Source of the DNA: Ipomoea triloba | Taxonomy: Eukaryota; Streptophyta; Magnoliopsida; Solanales; Convolvulaceae | Assembly: GCF_003576645.1 (NCBI RefSeq) | Contig: NC_044920.1 | Location: forward strand, 7,560,723 to 7,624,722 | Length of the DNA stretch: 64,000 nt | Reading direction: 5' to 3' | Part shown: positions 12,252 through 23,974 of the stretch, one piece after another | Position numbering within the stretch: the first letter of the stretch is position 1 | How the letters are laid out: the number at the start of each line of letters is the position of its first letter | Translations under genes and position numbers: made by a program | The notes under the pieces: generated by a model | Seen by the model: the letters and a program-made list of their open reading frames with translations, nothing else | What the model was told of the DNA's origin: nothing | Database searches by the model: none

Positions 12252-12259
12252 ATATATAA
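12252..12259 (-). promoter_or_regulatory. Candidate TATA box of the uL18-family gene
   Basis: The minus-strand sequence tttatatatt lies about 25-30 bases upstream of the telo-box-like leader. It sits in AT-rich DNA, so chance occurrence is possible. Confidence 0.3.
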
Positions 12260-12354
12260 ATTGCATTTTATTTAAAATTATTATAATAAATTAAAAATAA
12301 TAATTTTTAATAGGATGACTGTCAGGCCACTGATAACCAGTAGAACATGTCAAT

Positions 12355-12695
12355 TTTGATCATCGTTGCAGTAGGCGCTAGTCTATCGCCCAAGCGGTCT
12401 AAGCGGGGTCTAGACGGCGACCTATAAAAAAAAAAAGTAATGCATGTGTATGGGTGTATGTTATATTATATATATATATATTTATTTATTGCCTCTCTTA
12501 CTTATATAAATAAATAAATTTAAATATATATAAATATAATAAAAAAAATTAACAAGACCGACTCACTCGAATTAACTCGACTAACTCTGCAGAGTTGGCG
12601 AGTTAACTCGGCCAATTTCGGACCAGTCGCCCAAGTTAGGCGCTAGGCGGTCGCATAGGCAACCTAGGCGGGAGATTTTTGCAGCAGTGATTTTG
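12355..12695. mobile_element. GC-ended TIR repeat (ggcgctag family)
   Basis: The left end tcatcgttgcagtaggcgct and the inverted right end tcactgctgcaaaaatctcc pair imperfectly. Both flanks contain gcgctag, cgcccaag and ggcgg words around an AT-rich core with (TA)n. It is probably a short non-autonomous DNA transposon; no duplication was resolved. Confidence 0.4.
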
Positions 12696-12699
12696 ATTT

Positions 12700-13484
12700 A
12701 GTTGCATGATTTTAGATTGTTTAGAGAACACCAATTTTTTTTTTTTGGAATTAGATAGCTCAATTGCATTTCCGATTGTAGTTCGGTGATCTATTTTGAA
12801 AATTATTCAAATAATATATTACATAAATGTAAATTTTACTTTTGGATCCGTTTGAAAACCCAACGAATGACTATGGAAATCATTTTTTGGATTTCCCCGT
12901 GTTTGGGTATTTAAACAAAATATTGTCAAAGGAAATATTCATTCTGGTCAATGAAAAAATATCAAATTTGACGAAAAACATTTTCCTATACTTTTAGTTT
13001 GAAGTCATTTTTCAAATTCTTTATTCTCTCGTATTTATCTTCTCTGCCATATATTTTCAAATCAATTTTTGAATTATTATTATCACTACCATCGCTACCA
13101 CAACCACAACCATTACCACCACCACGCCACCAACCCTATTACTACTAATTATTATTATTAAACAAATAATATGTTCATTTTCTTAAAAATAAATCAAACA
13201 GAAACATATAATTTTCTAACATTCAACTAAATATTAGAAAATTAAATTATTTTTCAATAAATAAGTATTATTTTTTAAATTTTTAAACAAACTTTAGTCT
13301 TTAACTATGGTGACTTTGTGAGATTTAATCGTACTATTTTAATTTCGTTACATTATATCATTAATTTTTATCTTGTTGTCATAATTAGTTATTTTTTAAA
13401 CTTTGTTTTTTAAACTATTTACTAAATATGTCTTAATATGTAATTTCATTATTTAGTTAAAAGAGTTAAATAATATGTTAACTG
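12700..13484. other. AT-rich intergenic DNA
   Basis: Contains a short run of accacc and tta triplets near 13,080-13,160 but no gene or delimited element. Confidence 0.5.
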
Positions 13485-13492
13485 GTATATAA

Positions 13493-14408
13493 GAGAAAAT
13501 TGTCATTTTCGTCTACTGACTATTGGGGTCCTCTTAATTGCAGTCCACGACTTTCAAAATTGTTAATTGCATACCCTGACTATTCAATTTCTGTCAATTT
13601 GGGACACTCCGGCCAAATTTCTGGTCAAATCTCATTGGAATTTCTTAAACCTTAAAATAACGAGAGCATTTTAGTCATTTCACACCCTATTTCTTCTTCT
13701 TCGGCGAGCTATCATTTTTTCTGACGAGCTACCATTCTTTCCGGAGAGCTACCATTTTTTCCGGCGAGCAACCATATCAAACAACAACAACAATAAGCTG
13801 ACGAGGAGGCCACCGGAATCTGGGCATCGTCTTACTCCTTCGCTGCGCATTGCGTAGTTTATCTCCGGCGAACAGCCTCACCGCCGCCCTAGCTTTCCTT
13901 CCTTCTGCTACTGCTGGTTCACGCTGACGGGCCTCCGGAATCTGGGCTTCATCTTGCTCCTCCGCTGCCACCATTATTTCCAGAAGAAGAAGAGCTTTAT
14001 TATTGGCAATTTGCTCTATCTATTTGGTCCACTGAACATAAATCTGAACATTCCGGTTGCTCCAGCATCTTTGATCTCTTCGTTATTATTAACGAAGAAA
14101 TCGAAGACACTAAAGTACTTCAGCATTACTATCTGGCAATGCTGGATAACGAATGGTTGCTAAATTGGAGAAAAATGGTTGCTCGTCGGAAAAAATGGTA
14201 GCTCGCCAGAGAAGAAGATATAGGGTGTGAAATGACTAAAATGCCCTCGTCATTTTAAGGTTTAGAAAATTCCGGTGAGATTTGGCCGACAATTTGACCG
14301 GAGTGTCCAAAATTGACATAAATTGAATAGTCAGGATATGCAATTAACACTTTTGAAAGTCGTGGATTGCAATTAAGAAGACCCCAGACTAAAATGACAA
14401 TTTTCTCC
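13493..14408. mobile_element. Long-TIR Mutator-like foldback element, copy 1
   Basis: The left terminus GAGAAAATTGTCATTTT is mirrored at the right. Inverted arms extend over about 250-300 bp and include gtccacgactttcaaaa and the ccggcgagctaccatt words. The direct flanks gtatataa (13,485-13,492 and 14,409-14,416) form an 8-bp target-site duplication, or 9 bp with one mismatch. The 916-bp size nearly equals that of the copy at 20,667 (914 bp). The interior between the arms differs between the two copies, which suggests acquired sequence. Short open frames inside have no recognised homology. Confidence 0.75.
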
Positions 14409-14490
14409 GTATATAATATATTAATCACACATGCATTATTTGAATAGATGAGTCCGTAATACAAAAGAGCAGGTCTACAGTAATAGTAGG

Positions 14491-15117
14491 GGCAAATTAT
14501 GCCGTGGACCTGGGTCCAAAACTACGTCGTTTTGTCTTTTTTTTATTTATTTTTTTTTACTTTTTATTTTTTAGTAAACACATTGCTGAATTAGAGTTGC
14601 CCAAAAATGTGTGAATGTAGAGGTTTCAAAGTGTGAATGTAGAGTATAGAAATCCTGAATGTAGACTTATGATTGTGTGAATGTAGAGTTGCCTAGAAAT
14701 GTGTGAATGTAGAGGTTTCAAAGTGTGAATGTAGAGTATAGAAATCGTGAATGTAGAGTTATGCATGTGTGAATCTGTAATAGAGTTTAAAGTTCTAGTA
14801 ACTTGTAGCCCTGTAATGTGTGAATGTGGAGTTCTTAAGTTGTGAATATAGAGTACATGACCTGTGAATATATAGTTTTGAATGTGTGAATGCATAACAA
14901 TGGTAATATAGTTACTAAACATATAATCCTGTAATGTGTAAATGTGAAGTTTACAAAGTGTGAATGTAAAGTATCATATAATCCTGTAATATGTGAATGT
15001 AGAGTTTACAAAGTGTGAATATATAATATAGTGTATGTGAATATAGAGTATAGTGTATGTGAATGTAGACTCAGGTCCACCTTGCAAGGTGAACCTGGGT
15101 CCACGGCATAACAATCC
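14491..15117. mobile_element. Mutator-type MITE with 9-bp duplication
   Basis: The left end ggcaaattatgccgtggacc and right end ggtccacggcataacaatcc are inverted repeats. The flanks aatagtagg at 14,482-14,490 and 15,118-15,126 are identical 9-bp duplications, typical of Mutator-like elements. The interior is made of short tandem motifs such as gtgtgaatgtagag. The motif aaaactacgtcgttttg next to the left TIR links it to the element at 1-490. It lies about 210 bp upstream of the ribosomal S3 relic. Confidence 0.8.
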
Positions 15118-15222
15118 AATAGTAGGTGATTTTTTTTTTTTTTTTTTTTTTTGAGCAAAGAAATAGGTGATGTCAGTTAGATCTTCTCACTTGCATCGAA
15201 GCTGATGCCGTGGCATCAGAGA

Positions 15223-15230
15223 AAACCCTA
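15223..15230 (+). promoter_or_regulatory. Telo-box-like motif upstream of the S3 relic
   Basis: The sequence aaaccctag lies about 100 bases before the ATG of the ribosomal S3 relic, where plant ribosomal-protein promoters commonly carry AAACCCTA. This suggests the relic arose from a genomic copy that included promoter sequence. Confidence 0.4.
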
Positions 15231-16592
15231 GGACACAGGTCACACAGTTTCAACTCCAAAATCTCAATCTCCGGTAGAGCTCATTGCGGGTAGGATCTTG
15301 TCGGAGTTTGTTGTTTTCGTCCTCCCAATATGGCTACGCAGAAGAGAAAACTCTACGGCACAGGTCAGCATTTGCGATATGTAACATATATTGTTAATTT
15401 TCGCGAGTTCATGTTCATAGTTTTAGTTACATCGGAGGTCAGAGTCATTCCGATGAGAACCGAGATCATCATCAGAGCCACTCGCACTCAGAATGTACTT
15501 GGTGATTTGTCTCTCTAAACGTCCATTTTTTTTTTTTGTTTGAAATGAATTTCTATATATTCAGAGCATGAAGTCTGATTGGTAACTATTTAGGCACATT
15601 AACGTGTAGAAGTTGTAGTTTTCCTGCTATTTTAATGTTTCAAATTTTATAATGCTGATTACCATTGTTTCTGCACTTTTGCCAAGATTTTAGAACTATT
15701 TTCTGTTTTCTATTTTTTTTTTTTTGAATAGTTTGGCCTATGGACTGAATTGTATTGTGTAATTGGTACATGTGATGTTTTTAAAGGCCATAAATGAGCA
15801 TTGAGGTACACAGTCCAACGTGCATACATCTCAAAGCTTTCTAAAAGGGATTTGTTGGACAGAGGGCACCTGCCTTTTGAAAATGTGCTGGCTGTATATA
15901 AGAATGCGACTTCGCTGTAAGCTATAGTTTTTGGCATAGCGATAAGCGTTTGATCTAACAAGTTGTATAAGAGCTATGTCACAGGTTGAGTCTGATGCAC
16001 ATTCATTATGTAGTATTGATGTCTTGGGTTGTATTTGCCACTGTAGCTGTAGGCGAGAAAGGAAGGAGTAGGGAACTCACATCACTTGTGCAAAAGAGAT
16101 TCATATTTGAGGAGAACACTATGAAATTGTATGCTGAGAAGCTAAGGTAAATAACATGAGTCTGCATATTTGTCACTGTAGCTGGAGGCCTTGCTGTTAG
16201 GTGGTATGCATGTAATTTTTATCTTTCAACTAATTTTAATTTTTCTTGTATTCTTATTTGGTTAATGTTTTCATATGCTTTCTTGTTTAAATCTTCTATC
16301 TATCCATGTGGTTCTTTTAGGCTGTAACCAGAAAGAATAGAAGTTGCTATTTTTTCTTCCCTTGGGATTTTGAGTTCATAAATTCAGGTTCTAGAGTATA
16401 TGCCATCCACAAAGCAGTTTGGTGATCCTGTGCCAATATTGTGTCGGATGATGATTAAAATTTTTTCCTCCATGCCATTATCCTCATGAATTACAATTGT
16501 ATTCATGTAGCAACCTTGGTGATGGAACATTTTCTGCTAGCGCTTTCACAGTTTGTAATTTTTAATTTAATTTTTTTTTTTTAATGTTCGGC

Positions 16593-17126
16593 ACTTGATC
16601 TAATTTGTTTTCCCCCTTTAAAGTAGCAGTTAATTTCTAGAACTGATCTTTGTGTGATCTAGTTTGTTTGCCTCCTTTAAAAGTAGCAATTAATTTCTAG
16701 AACTGATCTTTGTATGATCTAATTTGTTTGCCCCTTTAAGGTAGCATTAATTTATAAAACTGATCTTTGTGTGATCTAGTTTGTTTGCCCCGTTTAAGGT
16801 AGCAATTAATTTCTAGAACTCATCTTTGTGTGATCTAATTTGTTTGCCCCCTTTAAGGTAGCAATTAATTTATAAAACTGATCTTTGTGTGATCTAGTTT
16901 GTTTGCCCCGTTTAAGGTAGCAATTAATTTATAGAACTGATCTTTGTGTGATCTAATTTGTTTGCCCCCTTTAAGGTAGCAATTAATTTATATAACTGAT
17001 CTTTGTATGATCTAGTTTGTTTGCCCCCTTTAAGGTAGCAATTAATTTCTAGAGTTGATCTTTGTGTGATCTAATTTTTTTTAACCCCTTTAAGGTAGCA
17101 ATTAATTTCTAGAACTGATCTTTGTT
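16593..17126 (+). repeat. 59-60-bp tandem repeat within an S3 relic intron
   Basis: About nine copies of a unit containing tgatctaatttgtttgcccc, ctttaaggtagcaattaa and tctagaactgatctttgtg. Copies differ by a few substitutions and alternate between ctag and taaa variants, which hints at a higher-order two-unit repeat. Confidence 0.9.
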
Positions 17127-17483
17127 ACTTACATTGAAAAACATAACTATGCACCCCCTTTAACTTAGCTAATTAAGAGGAAACATTTTCTGCTATATAA
17201 TATCATTTTTGTTTCATGTCCTAAATAGCTTGTTTCTACTTGCTTACATAGGGCTTGGCAGCTTGCTATAGTGTTCTAAGATTTGTTAGGGAAAGTGGAG
17301 CCAAGGGTTTCGAGGTATATCTGATTTTAAAATCAAGGTTTTGTAATATCAGTTTTCTAAGTAATACAGGTCAAGCATGTATGCAGAACATCTTATAAGG
17401 GCCCAACATGCCAAATCCATGAAGTTTAAGGATGCCTATATGATTTCTTCTGGCCAACTTGTCAAAGAATACATCGCCTCTGG

Positions 17484-17840
17484 CCTTGTTTGGTAAATGA
17501 TGGATCTGCCGTTTTTAGAGTTTTAAGACTTTTTTAAATGAGTTTTAGCCTTTTTGGCTCCTCAATGCTGCCTATCCGCTCAGATGGGCAATAAATGGTC
17601 AAGCAATATAGGAGCCTCAAGGCTCCATTCCCACTTTTTCCAACAAAAGGGAAGCAGCGGGCTACTCCCCTTATTATTATTATTATGAAATATGTGTATG
17701 TTCTTATGGATTATTTTATATGTTAACGCTAACCTAAAGAGCTAATTTTATTAAATATCTTTTTACAAATAACTAATACAATCAGCTAGTCAAATTCGCT
17801 AACACAACATGCTAATGTTAACTACTGATTGCCAAACAAG
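17484..17840. mobile_element. hAT-like MITE inserted in an S3 exon
   Basis: The termini CCTTGTTTGG and CCAAACAAGG are inverted repeats. The flanks gcctctgg and gcctcaca share five of eight bases, consistent with an old 8-bp hAT duplication. It separates the S3 peptide blocks KEYIAS and RHVLLKQ. Confidence 0.6.
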
Positions 17841-18171
17841 GCCTCACAAGACATGTCCTCTTAAAACAGGTTGGTTTGAAATCTGTTCTCGTTGAAAGGA
17901 CCTATGTTTTGTACATATACTATATAGTTTGCCTTCAACACTGGTTATTGCTATGCCCTGAGCACCATGCTTTGCTTTGTTTCAGGGGATCCTTGATATC
18001 AAGGTCAAGGTTAAAATCATGCTTGATTGGGACCCCAAGGGCAAGCATGGCCTGACAACTCCTCTCCCTGCTGGTATTGTTATTATTCGTTCTCCAAAGG
18101 AAGAAGAAGAAGAAGAATATATCAGGGCACCCATTCCCCCTATCACCAATATTGAGGTAGCTGTTGCATAG

Positions 18172-18425
18172 ACTATTACTATCTATCTGCATTGTCAACT
18201 GCAACAATTGAGCACTAGATTTTCTTGTTTTTAGCTTCTCCAATGTCAGATACTACAGAAAAGAGGTATGGTCGTTTTTTGGTCTACTTTGATTGGGATT
18301 TTTTGTTTTGTAAAAACTCATCTTACATTAGCTTATTTTATGCAATGGAATGTGTCTTTGCCCTCCAAAAGCATGAATTATGTAACTATACAAACTGCAG
18401 GAAATTATGCATTAATGAGATAAAG
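18172..18425. other. Spacer between the S3 relic and the convergent F-box gene
   Basis: The 3' flank of the S3 relic runs directly into the 3' end of the minus-strand F-box gene. No other feature was seen. Confidence 0.5.
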
Positions 18426-19595
18426 CTAACCGGTCATCATCTCTTCCAAGCAATTTAGCATGCATCCATCCTCCAGATCGACGGGCTCCCAATCTGACCG
18501 GAACGGGAAAATATCCTTGGGGTAAAATAAACCACTAGCTACGTTCACTTGTTCTCTATATCCCATCATCAATGCCATATCTGCAAGATTACACCCTATC
18601 AACCTATTCTTCTCCTTATCGATTCCCACAACTCTCTTTATCTCCCACCTGTAATTTCTTTTGTCTTCTAGTCCCCAAAGCCATAGTTCATTCGATTTAT
18701 ACTCACGTATAAATCCTAACTTCCCCTTGTACTCAACAATTCTTTCATGTTTGCAGATTTCGTTGTCGTCGATGGTTGGTCCTGGGAATTCTGAGTGAGT
18801 TTCAGTTGTTGAGTCGAAAGTCAAAATTGTGTTGTGGTTCATAAGCCAATAGGCTACGTCTCCTATACAAACAGATGGTTGACGGTTAAAAAACATGAAT
18901 TGTTCTGTTATGAGGTTTTCTAACTGTCTCCATGACCAAATTTTTGAATCGAAAATCTCACATATGTAGCTTTTTTTTCCAAGTGGCCTGAGAATTAAAA
19001 AAATTATCAAAACATTAATTTAGCATTGCTAGAATCATATTGCAAGAAATATAATATAATATGCTCACATGCTAAGTTATGTTTGTAATAATATTGTAAA
19101 AAATAAAGAAACTTACCAATGACGGGCATATGAGTATTTGATTATTTTGTAGTGAAGGGGATTTGATTTAAGAATTATCAAAGCAACTAGTTCGAAGCGC
19201 ATTCTTTGCCCCTTGGGGCTAGGCAACACAACATGTTGTCTAGTACTTGGCTTGCAAACAAAATAATCGAATGACTTTTTACAACACAAAATTCCTTGAT
19301 TGGAAGATGCCAAGATCCTTATGTCATCCCCGAAGCACTTGATAGATATATTTGGAACCCTCAAGGTTGGGTCAATGGACACAAATGTGGAAACTTGCAA
19401 GCCGAATTGGTATGTTTGAACAAAATATCCAATGATATTCTTTGTCCTTTGAATGTAATTTTTTAAGAACCGCGAATCTTCAATTAACTCTTTTATCTCC
19501 TTGCTAACAACCTTACATCTATCTAGCGTTTTCAAAGTTGTTAGAGAAAAAATCTCTAAAAGTATGTCATTGTTGAGATAAAATTCAAAATCCAT
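18426..19595 (-). CDS. F-box protein with associated C-terminal domain, two exons
   Basis: Exon 1 is 19,595-19,117 and exon 2 is 18,987-18,426. The donor is CATTG|GTAAGT and the acceptor TTCTCAG|GCC; joining keeps frame through RHWPLGKKSYICEIF and gives 346 residues. Residues about 1-45 (FYLNNDILLEIFSLTTLKTL, then CKVVSKEIKELI) form a plant F-box, which binds Skp1-type adaptors in SCF ubiquitin ligases. The C-terminal two thirds resembles the F-box-associated domain, with GILCCKK, CKPSTRQ and LWLWGLEDKRNYRWEIKR. The upstream Met at 19,727 would add 44 residues absent from the paralog at 37,467; the paralog's start aligns with 19,595, so that start is chosen. The substrate is unknown. The paralog shares the exon structure. 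Confidence 0.8.
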
Positions 19596-19991
19596 TGAGA
19601 CACAAAAATTGTTTGTATACGGCAACAAAAAGAATGCTGGAGAAGACAAGGAAGATGAATTGGAATTTCGATGAGAACAAAGGTTGCTGTCTAGGAAATA
19701 GTATGTAAATCTGGTGTGAACTTTCATAAATAGTTTTATTGTTTGGAATTTAATCCTAAAAGGAATAGGATCCAGGTTATATATTCAATCATAGTAAGGT
19801 TTTATTCCTAATCAAAAAGGATTTATGGAAGGTATGTTCTTGCCAACTTCTCAATGCGCAAAAAAGCAACAAACTCTGATTTAGGCAACCTATGACATCT
19901 CGTCTGTGTACGTGTATATATGTATATATATGTAGCAAACTTTCTAAATAATCTAGATTTGTTTTGTCAAAATATGCTAACACAAAATTAA
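19596..19991. other. Upstream flank of the F-box gene
   Basis: Presumably contains the F-box promoter. No clear TATA box could be assigned, and a further short open frame at 19,789-19,983 has no recognisable relatives. Confidence 0.4.
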
Positions 19992-22900
19992 TCTATCTAT
20001 ACTAAAAACAAAATCCTCCATTTTAACATCCTGCCCAAAACAATCCTATACTATTAAGGTTTGCGTTATATTGTAAAATATGGTAATACAATTCCTATTC
20101 GTAATACAATTGTACATCAAAATATATATGGTAATACAATTCCTAATAAAATATATTCTTACCTACGTTCCTATTCATAATACAATTCTAGATTAAAATT
20201 ACTAATCGTAATAATACAGTACATATATTTCTCCACAATGCAATCTAAACTATTAATAAAAACAAAATCCTCAATCTTAACTTCACGCTCAAAACAATCC
20301 TATACTATTAAGGTTTGCGTAACATTGTAAAATATGGTAATACAATTCGTATTCGTAATACAATTGTACATTAAAATATGGTAATACAATCCCTAATGAA
20401 ATATATTTTTTCTCTATGTTCCTATTCGTGAAATAATTCTAGATTAAAATTACTAATCGTAATAATATAGTACATATATTTCACTGCAATGCAATCTATC
20501 TATACTACTAATAAAAACAAAATCTTCAATTTTAACTTTCCGCCCAAAACAATCCTATACTATAAAGGTTGCGTAATATTGTAAAATATGGTAATACAAT
20601 TCATATTCGTAATACAATTGTACATTAAAATATGGTAATACAATTCTTAATACAATATATTCTTCCGAGCAAATTGCCATTTTAGTCCACTGACTATAGG
20701 GGTCTTGTTAATTGCAGTCCACGACTTTCAAAACTGTTAATTTCATACCATAACTATTCAATTTTTATCAATTTCGGTCACTCTGGCCAAATTACCGGCC
20801 AAATACGCCAGAAAATTCTAAACCCTAAAATAATGAGGGGTATTTTAGTAATTTCGCATGTCTATTCTTCTTCTCCGGCGAATCTCTTCCTCTCCGGCGG
20901 ATTATCTGCCGCTTCTTGTAAACCAGAGACCTCCTCAGTTGTTCCTCGTACCACACCTTCGACCCAAACCCATGAAACTGTCGATGATTCAAAAGATGAG
21001 AAAAACGGAAGGAGAAATGGAACAAAAATAATAGAAAGAGAGTCCATTAAAGAAAATGGTATGAACAGAGTTGAGGTTGAATTCAATCTTCAATGCAAAT
21101 TAGAAATTGGCGACGAGTTAGTCGTACGGGATAGATAGATGAAAAAAACACTTCATTGTTATCTTTCTTTAACAGGAAACTATTTTTCTTCAATGAGGGA
21201 TGTGCAGGTGTTGGGTTTGGGTCGAAGGTGTGGATTATGGATTATGGATTAAAGAATGGATTATGGATTATGGATTATGGATTTGGGTCGAAGGTGTGGA
21301 TTAAATAAAAGGCCTGCAGGTAGCTCGCCGGAAAACATGGAACCTCGCCGGGAAAAAGTGAAACATAGCCAAAGAAGAAGAACATATATGTGAAAATACT
21401 AAAATACCCCTCATTATTTTAGGGTTTACGATTTTCCGGCGAATTTGACCGGTAATTTGGCCGGAGTGACCGAAATTGATAAAAATTAAATAGTCATAGT
21501 ATGAAATTAACAGTTTTGAAAGTCGTGGACTGGAATTAACAGGACCCTTATAGTCAGTGGACTAAAATGGCAATTTATAGTATTCTTCCCTACTATACGT
21601 TCCTATTCGTAATACAATCCTAGATTAAAAGTACTAATCGTAATAATACAGTACATATATTTCCCTACAATGCAATGTATACTATTAATTTAAACAAAAA
21701 CCTCAATTTTAACTTCCCGCCTAAAACAATCTTATACTATTAAAGTTGCGTAATATTGTAAAATATGGTAATACAATTCTTAATAAAATATATTCTTCTC
21801 TACGTTTCTATTCGTAATACAATTCTAGATTAAAATTAATAATCGTAATAATACAGTACATATATTTCCCTGCAATGCAATCTATATCTATACTACTAAT
21901 AAAAACAAAATCCTCAATTTTAACTTTCCGCCCAAAACAATCATATATTATTAAGGTTTGCGTAATATTATAAAATATGGTAATACAATTCCTATTCGTA
22001 ATACAATTGTACATTAAAATATGGTAATACAATTCCTAATAAATTATATTATTCTCTACCTTCCTATTCGTAATACAATAATTCTAGATTAAAATTACTA
22101 ATCGTAATAATACAGTACATATATTTCTCTACAGTGCAATCTATACTACGAATAGAAACAAAATCTCCAATTTTAACTTCCTGCCCAAAACAATCATATA
22201 TTATTAAGGTTTGCGTAATATTGTAAAATATTGTAATACAATTCCTATTTGTAATACAATTGTACATTAAAATTAATATGGTAATACAATTCCTAATAAA
22301 ATATATTATTCTCTATGTTCCTATTCGTAATACAATTCTAGATTAAAATTACTAATCGTAATAATACAGTACATATATTTCCCATGCAATGTAATCTATA
22401 CTATTAATAAAAACAAAATCATCCGTTTTAATTTCCCGCCCAAAACAATCATATACTATGAAGGTTTGCGTAATATTGCAAAATATGGTAATACAATTCT
22501 TATTCGTAATACAATTGGACATTAAAATATGGTAATAAAATTCCTAATAAAATATATTCTTCCCTACTATACATTCCTATTCATAATACAATTCTAGATT
22601 AAAATTACTAATAATAATAATACAGTACATATATTTCCATGCAATGCAATCTATACTATTAATAAAAACAAATATCTCAATTTTAACTTCCCGCCCAAAA
22701 CAATCGTATACTATTAAGGTTTGCGTAATATTGTAAAATATGGTAATACAATTCCTATTCATAATACAATTGTACATTAAAATATGGTAATATAATTCAT
22801 AATAAAATATATTCTTTTCTATGTTCCTATTCGTAAAACAATTCTAGATTAAAATTACTAATCGTAATAATACAGTATATATATTCTCTTGCAATGCAAT

Positions 22901-23130
22901 CTATACTATTAATAAAAACAAAAAACCTCAATTTTAACTTCTCGAAAGAAAAACCTCAATTTTAACTTCCTAACCAAAACAATCCTATACTATTAAGGTT
23001 TTCGTAATATTGTTAAATATGGTAATACAATTGTACATTAAAATATAGTAATACAATTCCTAATAAAATATATTCTTTTCCCTACGTTCCTATTCTTAAT
23101 ACAATCCTAGATTAAAATTACTAATCGCAA
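19992..23130 (+). repeat. Tandem array of nine ~250-bp units starting like a Helitron 5' end
   Basis: Unit starts (tctatactattaataaaaac or variants) are near 19,992, 20,246, 20,502, 21,673, 21,881, 22,139, 22,395, 22,650 and 22,900. Each continues with ttttaacttcccgcccaaa, ctattaaggtttgcgtaat, aatatggtaatacaattc and attactaatcgtaataat. The array is interrupted by the insertion at 20,667-21,580. Units are diverged, so this is not a recent assembly duplication. Confidence 0.85.
20667..21580. mobile_element. Long-TIR Mutator-like foldback element, copy 2
   Basis: The termini gagcaaattgccattttag and ctaaaatggcaatttatag are inverted repeats, and the arms extend about 200 bp (gtccacgactttcaaaac, tggccggagtgaccgaaat). 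A perfect 9-bp duplication, tattcttcc, lies at 20,658-20,666 and 21,581-21,589. It is the same family as 13,493-14,408 by size, arm sequence and the ccggcga words. The interior has a 101-codon plus-strand frame and a minus-strand frame rich in Ser and Glu, neither recognised; this interior is not shared with copy 1. Confidence 0.85.
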
Positions 23131-23971
23131 ATTATCTACATATTGCATTTATACACTTATTTTAGAACACTGAATTTTCCTGATATTTGTTGCATGCAAG
23201 GAAGACTCATACTATAGTTTATTTGTCGATTCTTATATGTTATAAATTATATGGAGTAATATAATAAGAAACAGATACTTTGATGAAATATGAAGCATGA
23301 GTAGTCTACCAATCAACGGTTATTGACATCGCATTTCAACAGTTTGGATGGACATCATTCCAAAAAGCCATACACTCCATTTGGTAATCTGGAGTGAAGT
23401 TTGGATTAACAGTTTAGATATATCATTCATACAGTCTGATATATTTTTGTTTATTGCCTGATGCCAGTATGATGATTTGAATTTTGAGAGCATAGAAACA
23501 AGCTCGAAACATGCTTATATGCTTGAATGGTCTTACCTCAAAGTTACTACCCACTATCACATAATGCTTTAGATGTGAGTTTTACTCATATATACCTGAG
23601 AATCTGAAACATTTTGAAATTTAATGATTGGTAAAATCAATATATTTTACACTATCAAACCTAATTTTATGGAAAAAAATCACAGAATATATATACATGT
23701 AGATTATAAAATTAAAATCTCAATGTCAATATTGTTATGACTCAATGCTTTGATTACATTAAACATGATTTTTTAAAAATTTCAAGCTCAAGATATGACA
23801 CGCTTGATGAGTCGTAGCTAGAAGGTCAGTGATCCGCTTGCCGACTTTAGATGTCGTTGATTAAATTAATCAGTATATGTGCGACATGAATATTGCAAAA
23901 GGACGAACATATTAATTAAGTTGTAACTCTTTGTGTAAGGCAGAACCAGACGGTGAAAATCTATTAGAAGT
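23131..23971. other. Helitron interior without recognisable coding
   Basis: Sequence between the tandem 5' units and the CACTA insertion. It holds no reliable Rep motif; the HUH replication initiator appears to be lost or too decayed to see by eye. Confidence 0.4.
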
Positions 23972-23974
23972 ACA

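Larger units (their letters stand above)
15330..18171 (+). pseudogene. RPS3: Decayed cytosolic ribosomal protein S3 (uS3) gene with introns
   Basis: Fragments in order match plant S3: MATQKRK, VRVIPMRTEIIIRATRTQNV (about 15,437-15,500), GEKGRSRELTSLVQKRF (about 16,053), VLRFVRESGAKGFE (about 17,270), AKSMKFKDAYMISSGQLVKE (about 17,410), RHVLLKQ (about 17,848) and [15 protein letters not shown] through [15 protein letters not shown], ending at TAG 18,169-18,171. Splice-like sites separate the blocks, for example CAG|GTCAGC and GAG|GTATAT, so this is a genomic and not a retrocopied duplicate. It is broken: most of the N-terminal KH-side region is missing, RRIREL has shrunk to RSREL, a frame break follows AEK, about a dozen residues before GGLAVR are lost, and a 357-bp MITE splits the YIAS/RHVLL exon. 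Normal S3 is about 240 residues. A functional protein is very unlikely. Confidence 0.85.

Noticed and set aside
15330..15518. Intact 62-residue protein starting MATQKRKLYG
   Set aside because: It reads through two introns of the S3 relic; only its ends match S3 coding sequence.
19596..19727. Upstream Met extension of the first F-box protein
   Set aside because: The extra 44 residues (MKVHTRFTYY...) have no counterpart in the paralog, and the F-box begins right after the Met at 19,595.
21808..22777. Three similar frames starting MYNCI or containing NRNCITIFYN
   Set aside because: They recur because the underlying ~250-bp Helitron-type unit is tandemly repeated; they are not a gene family.
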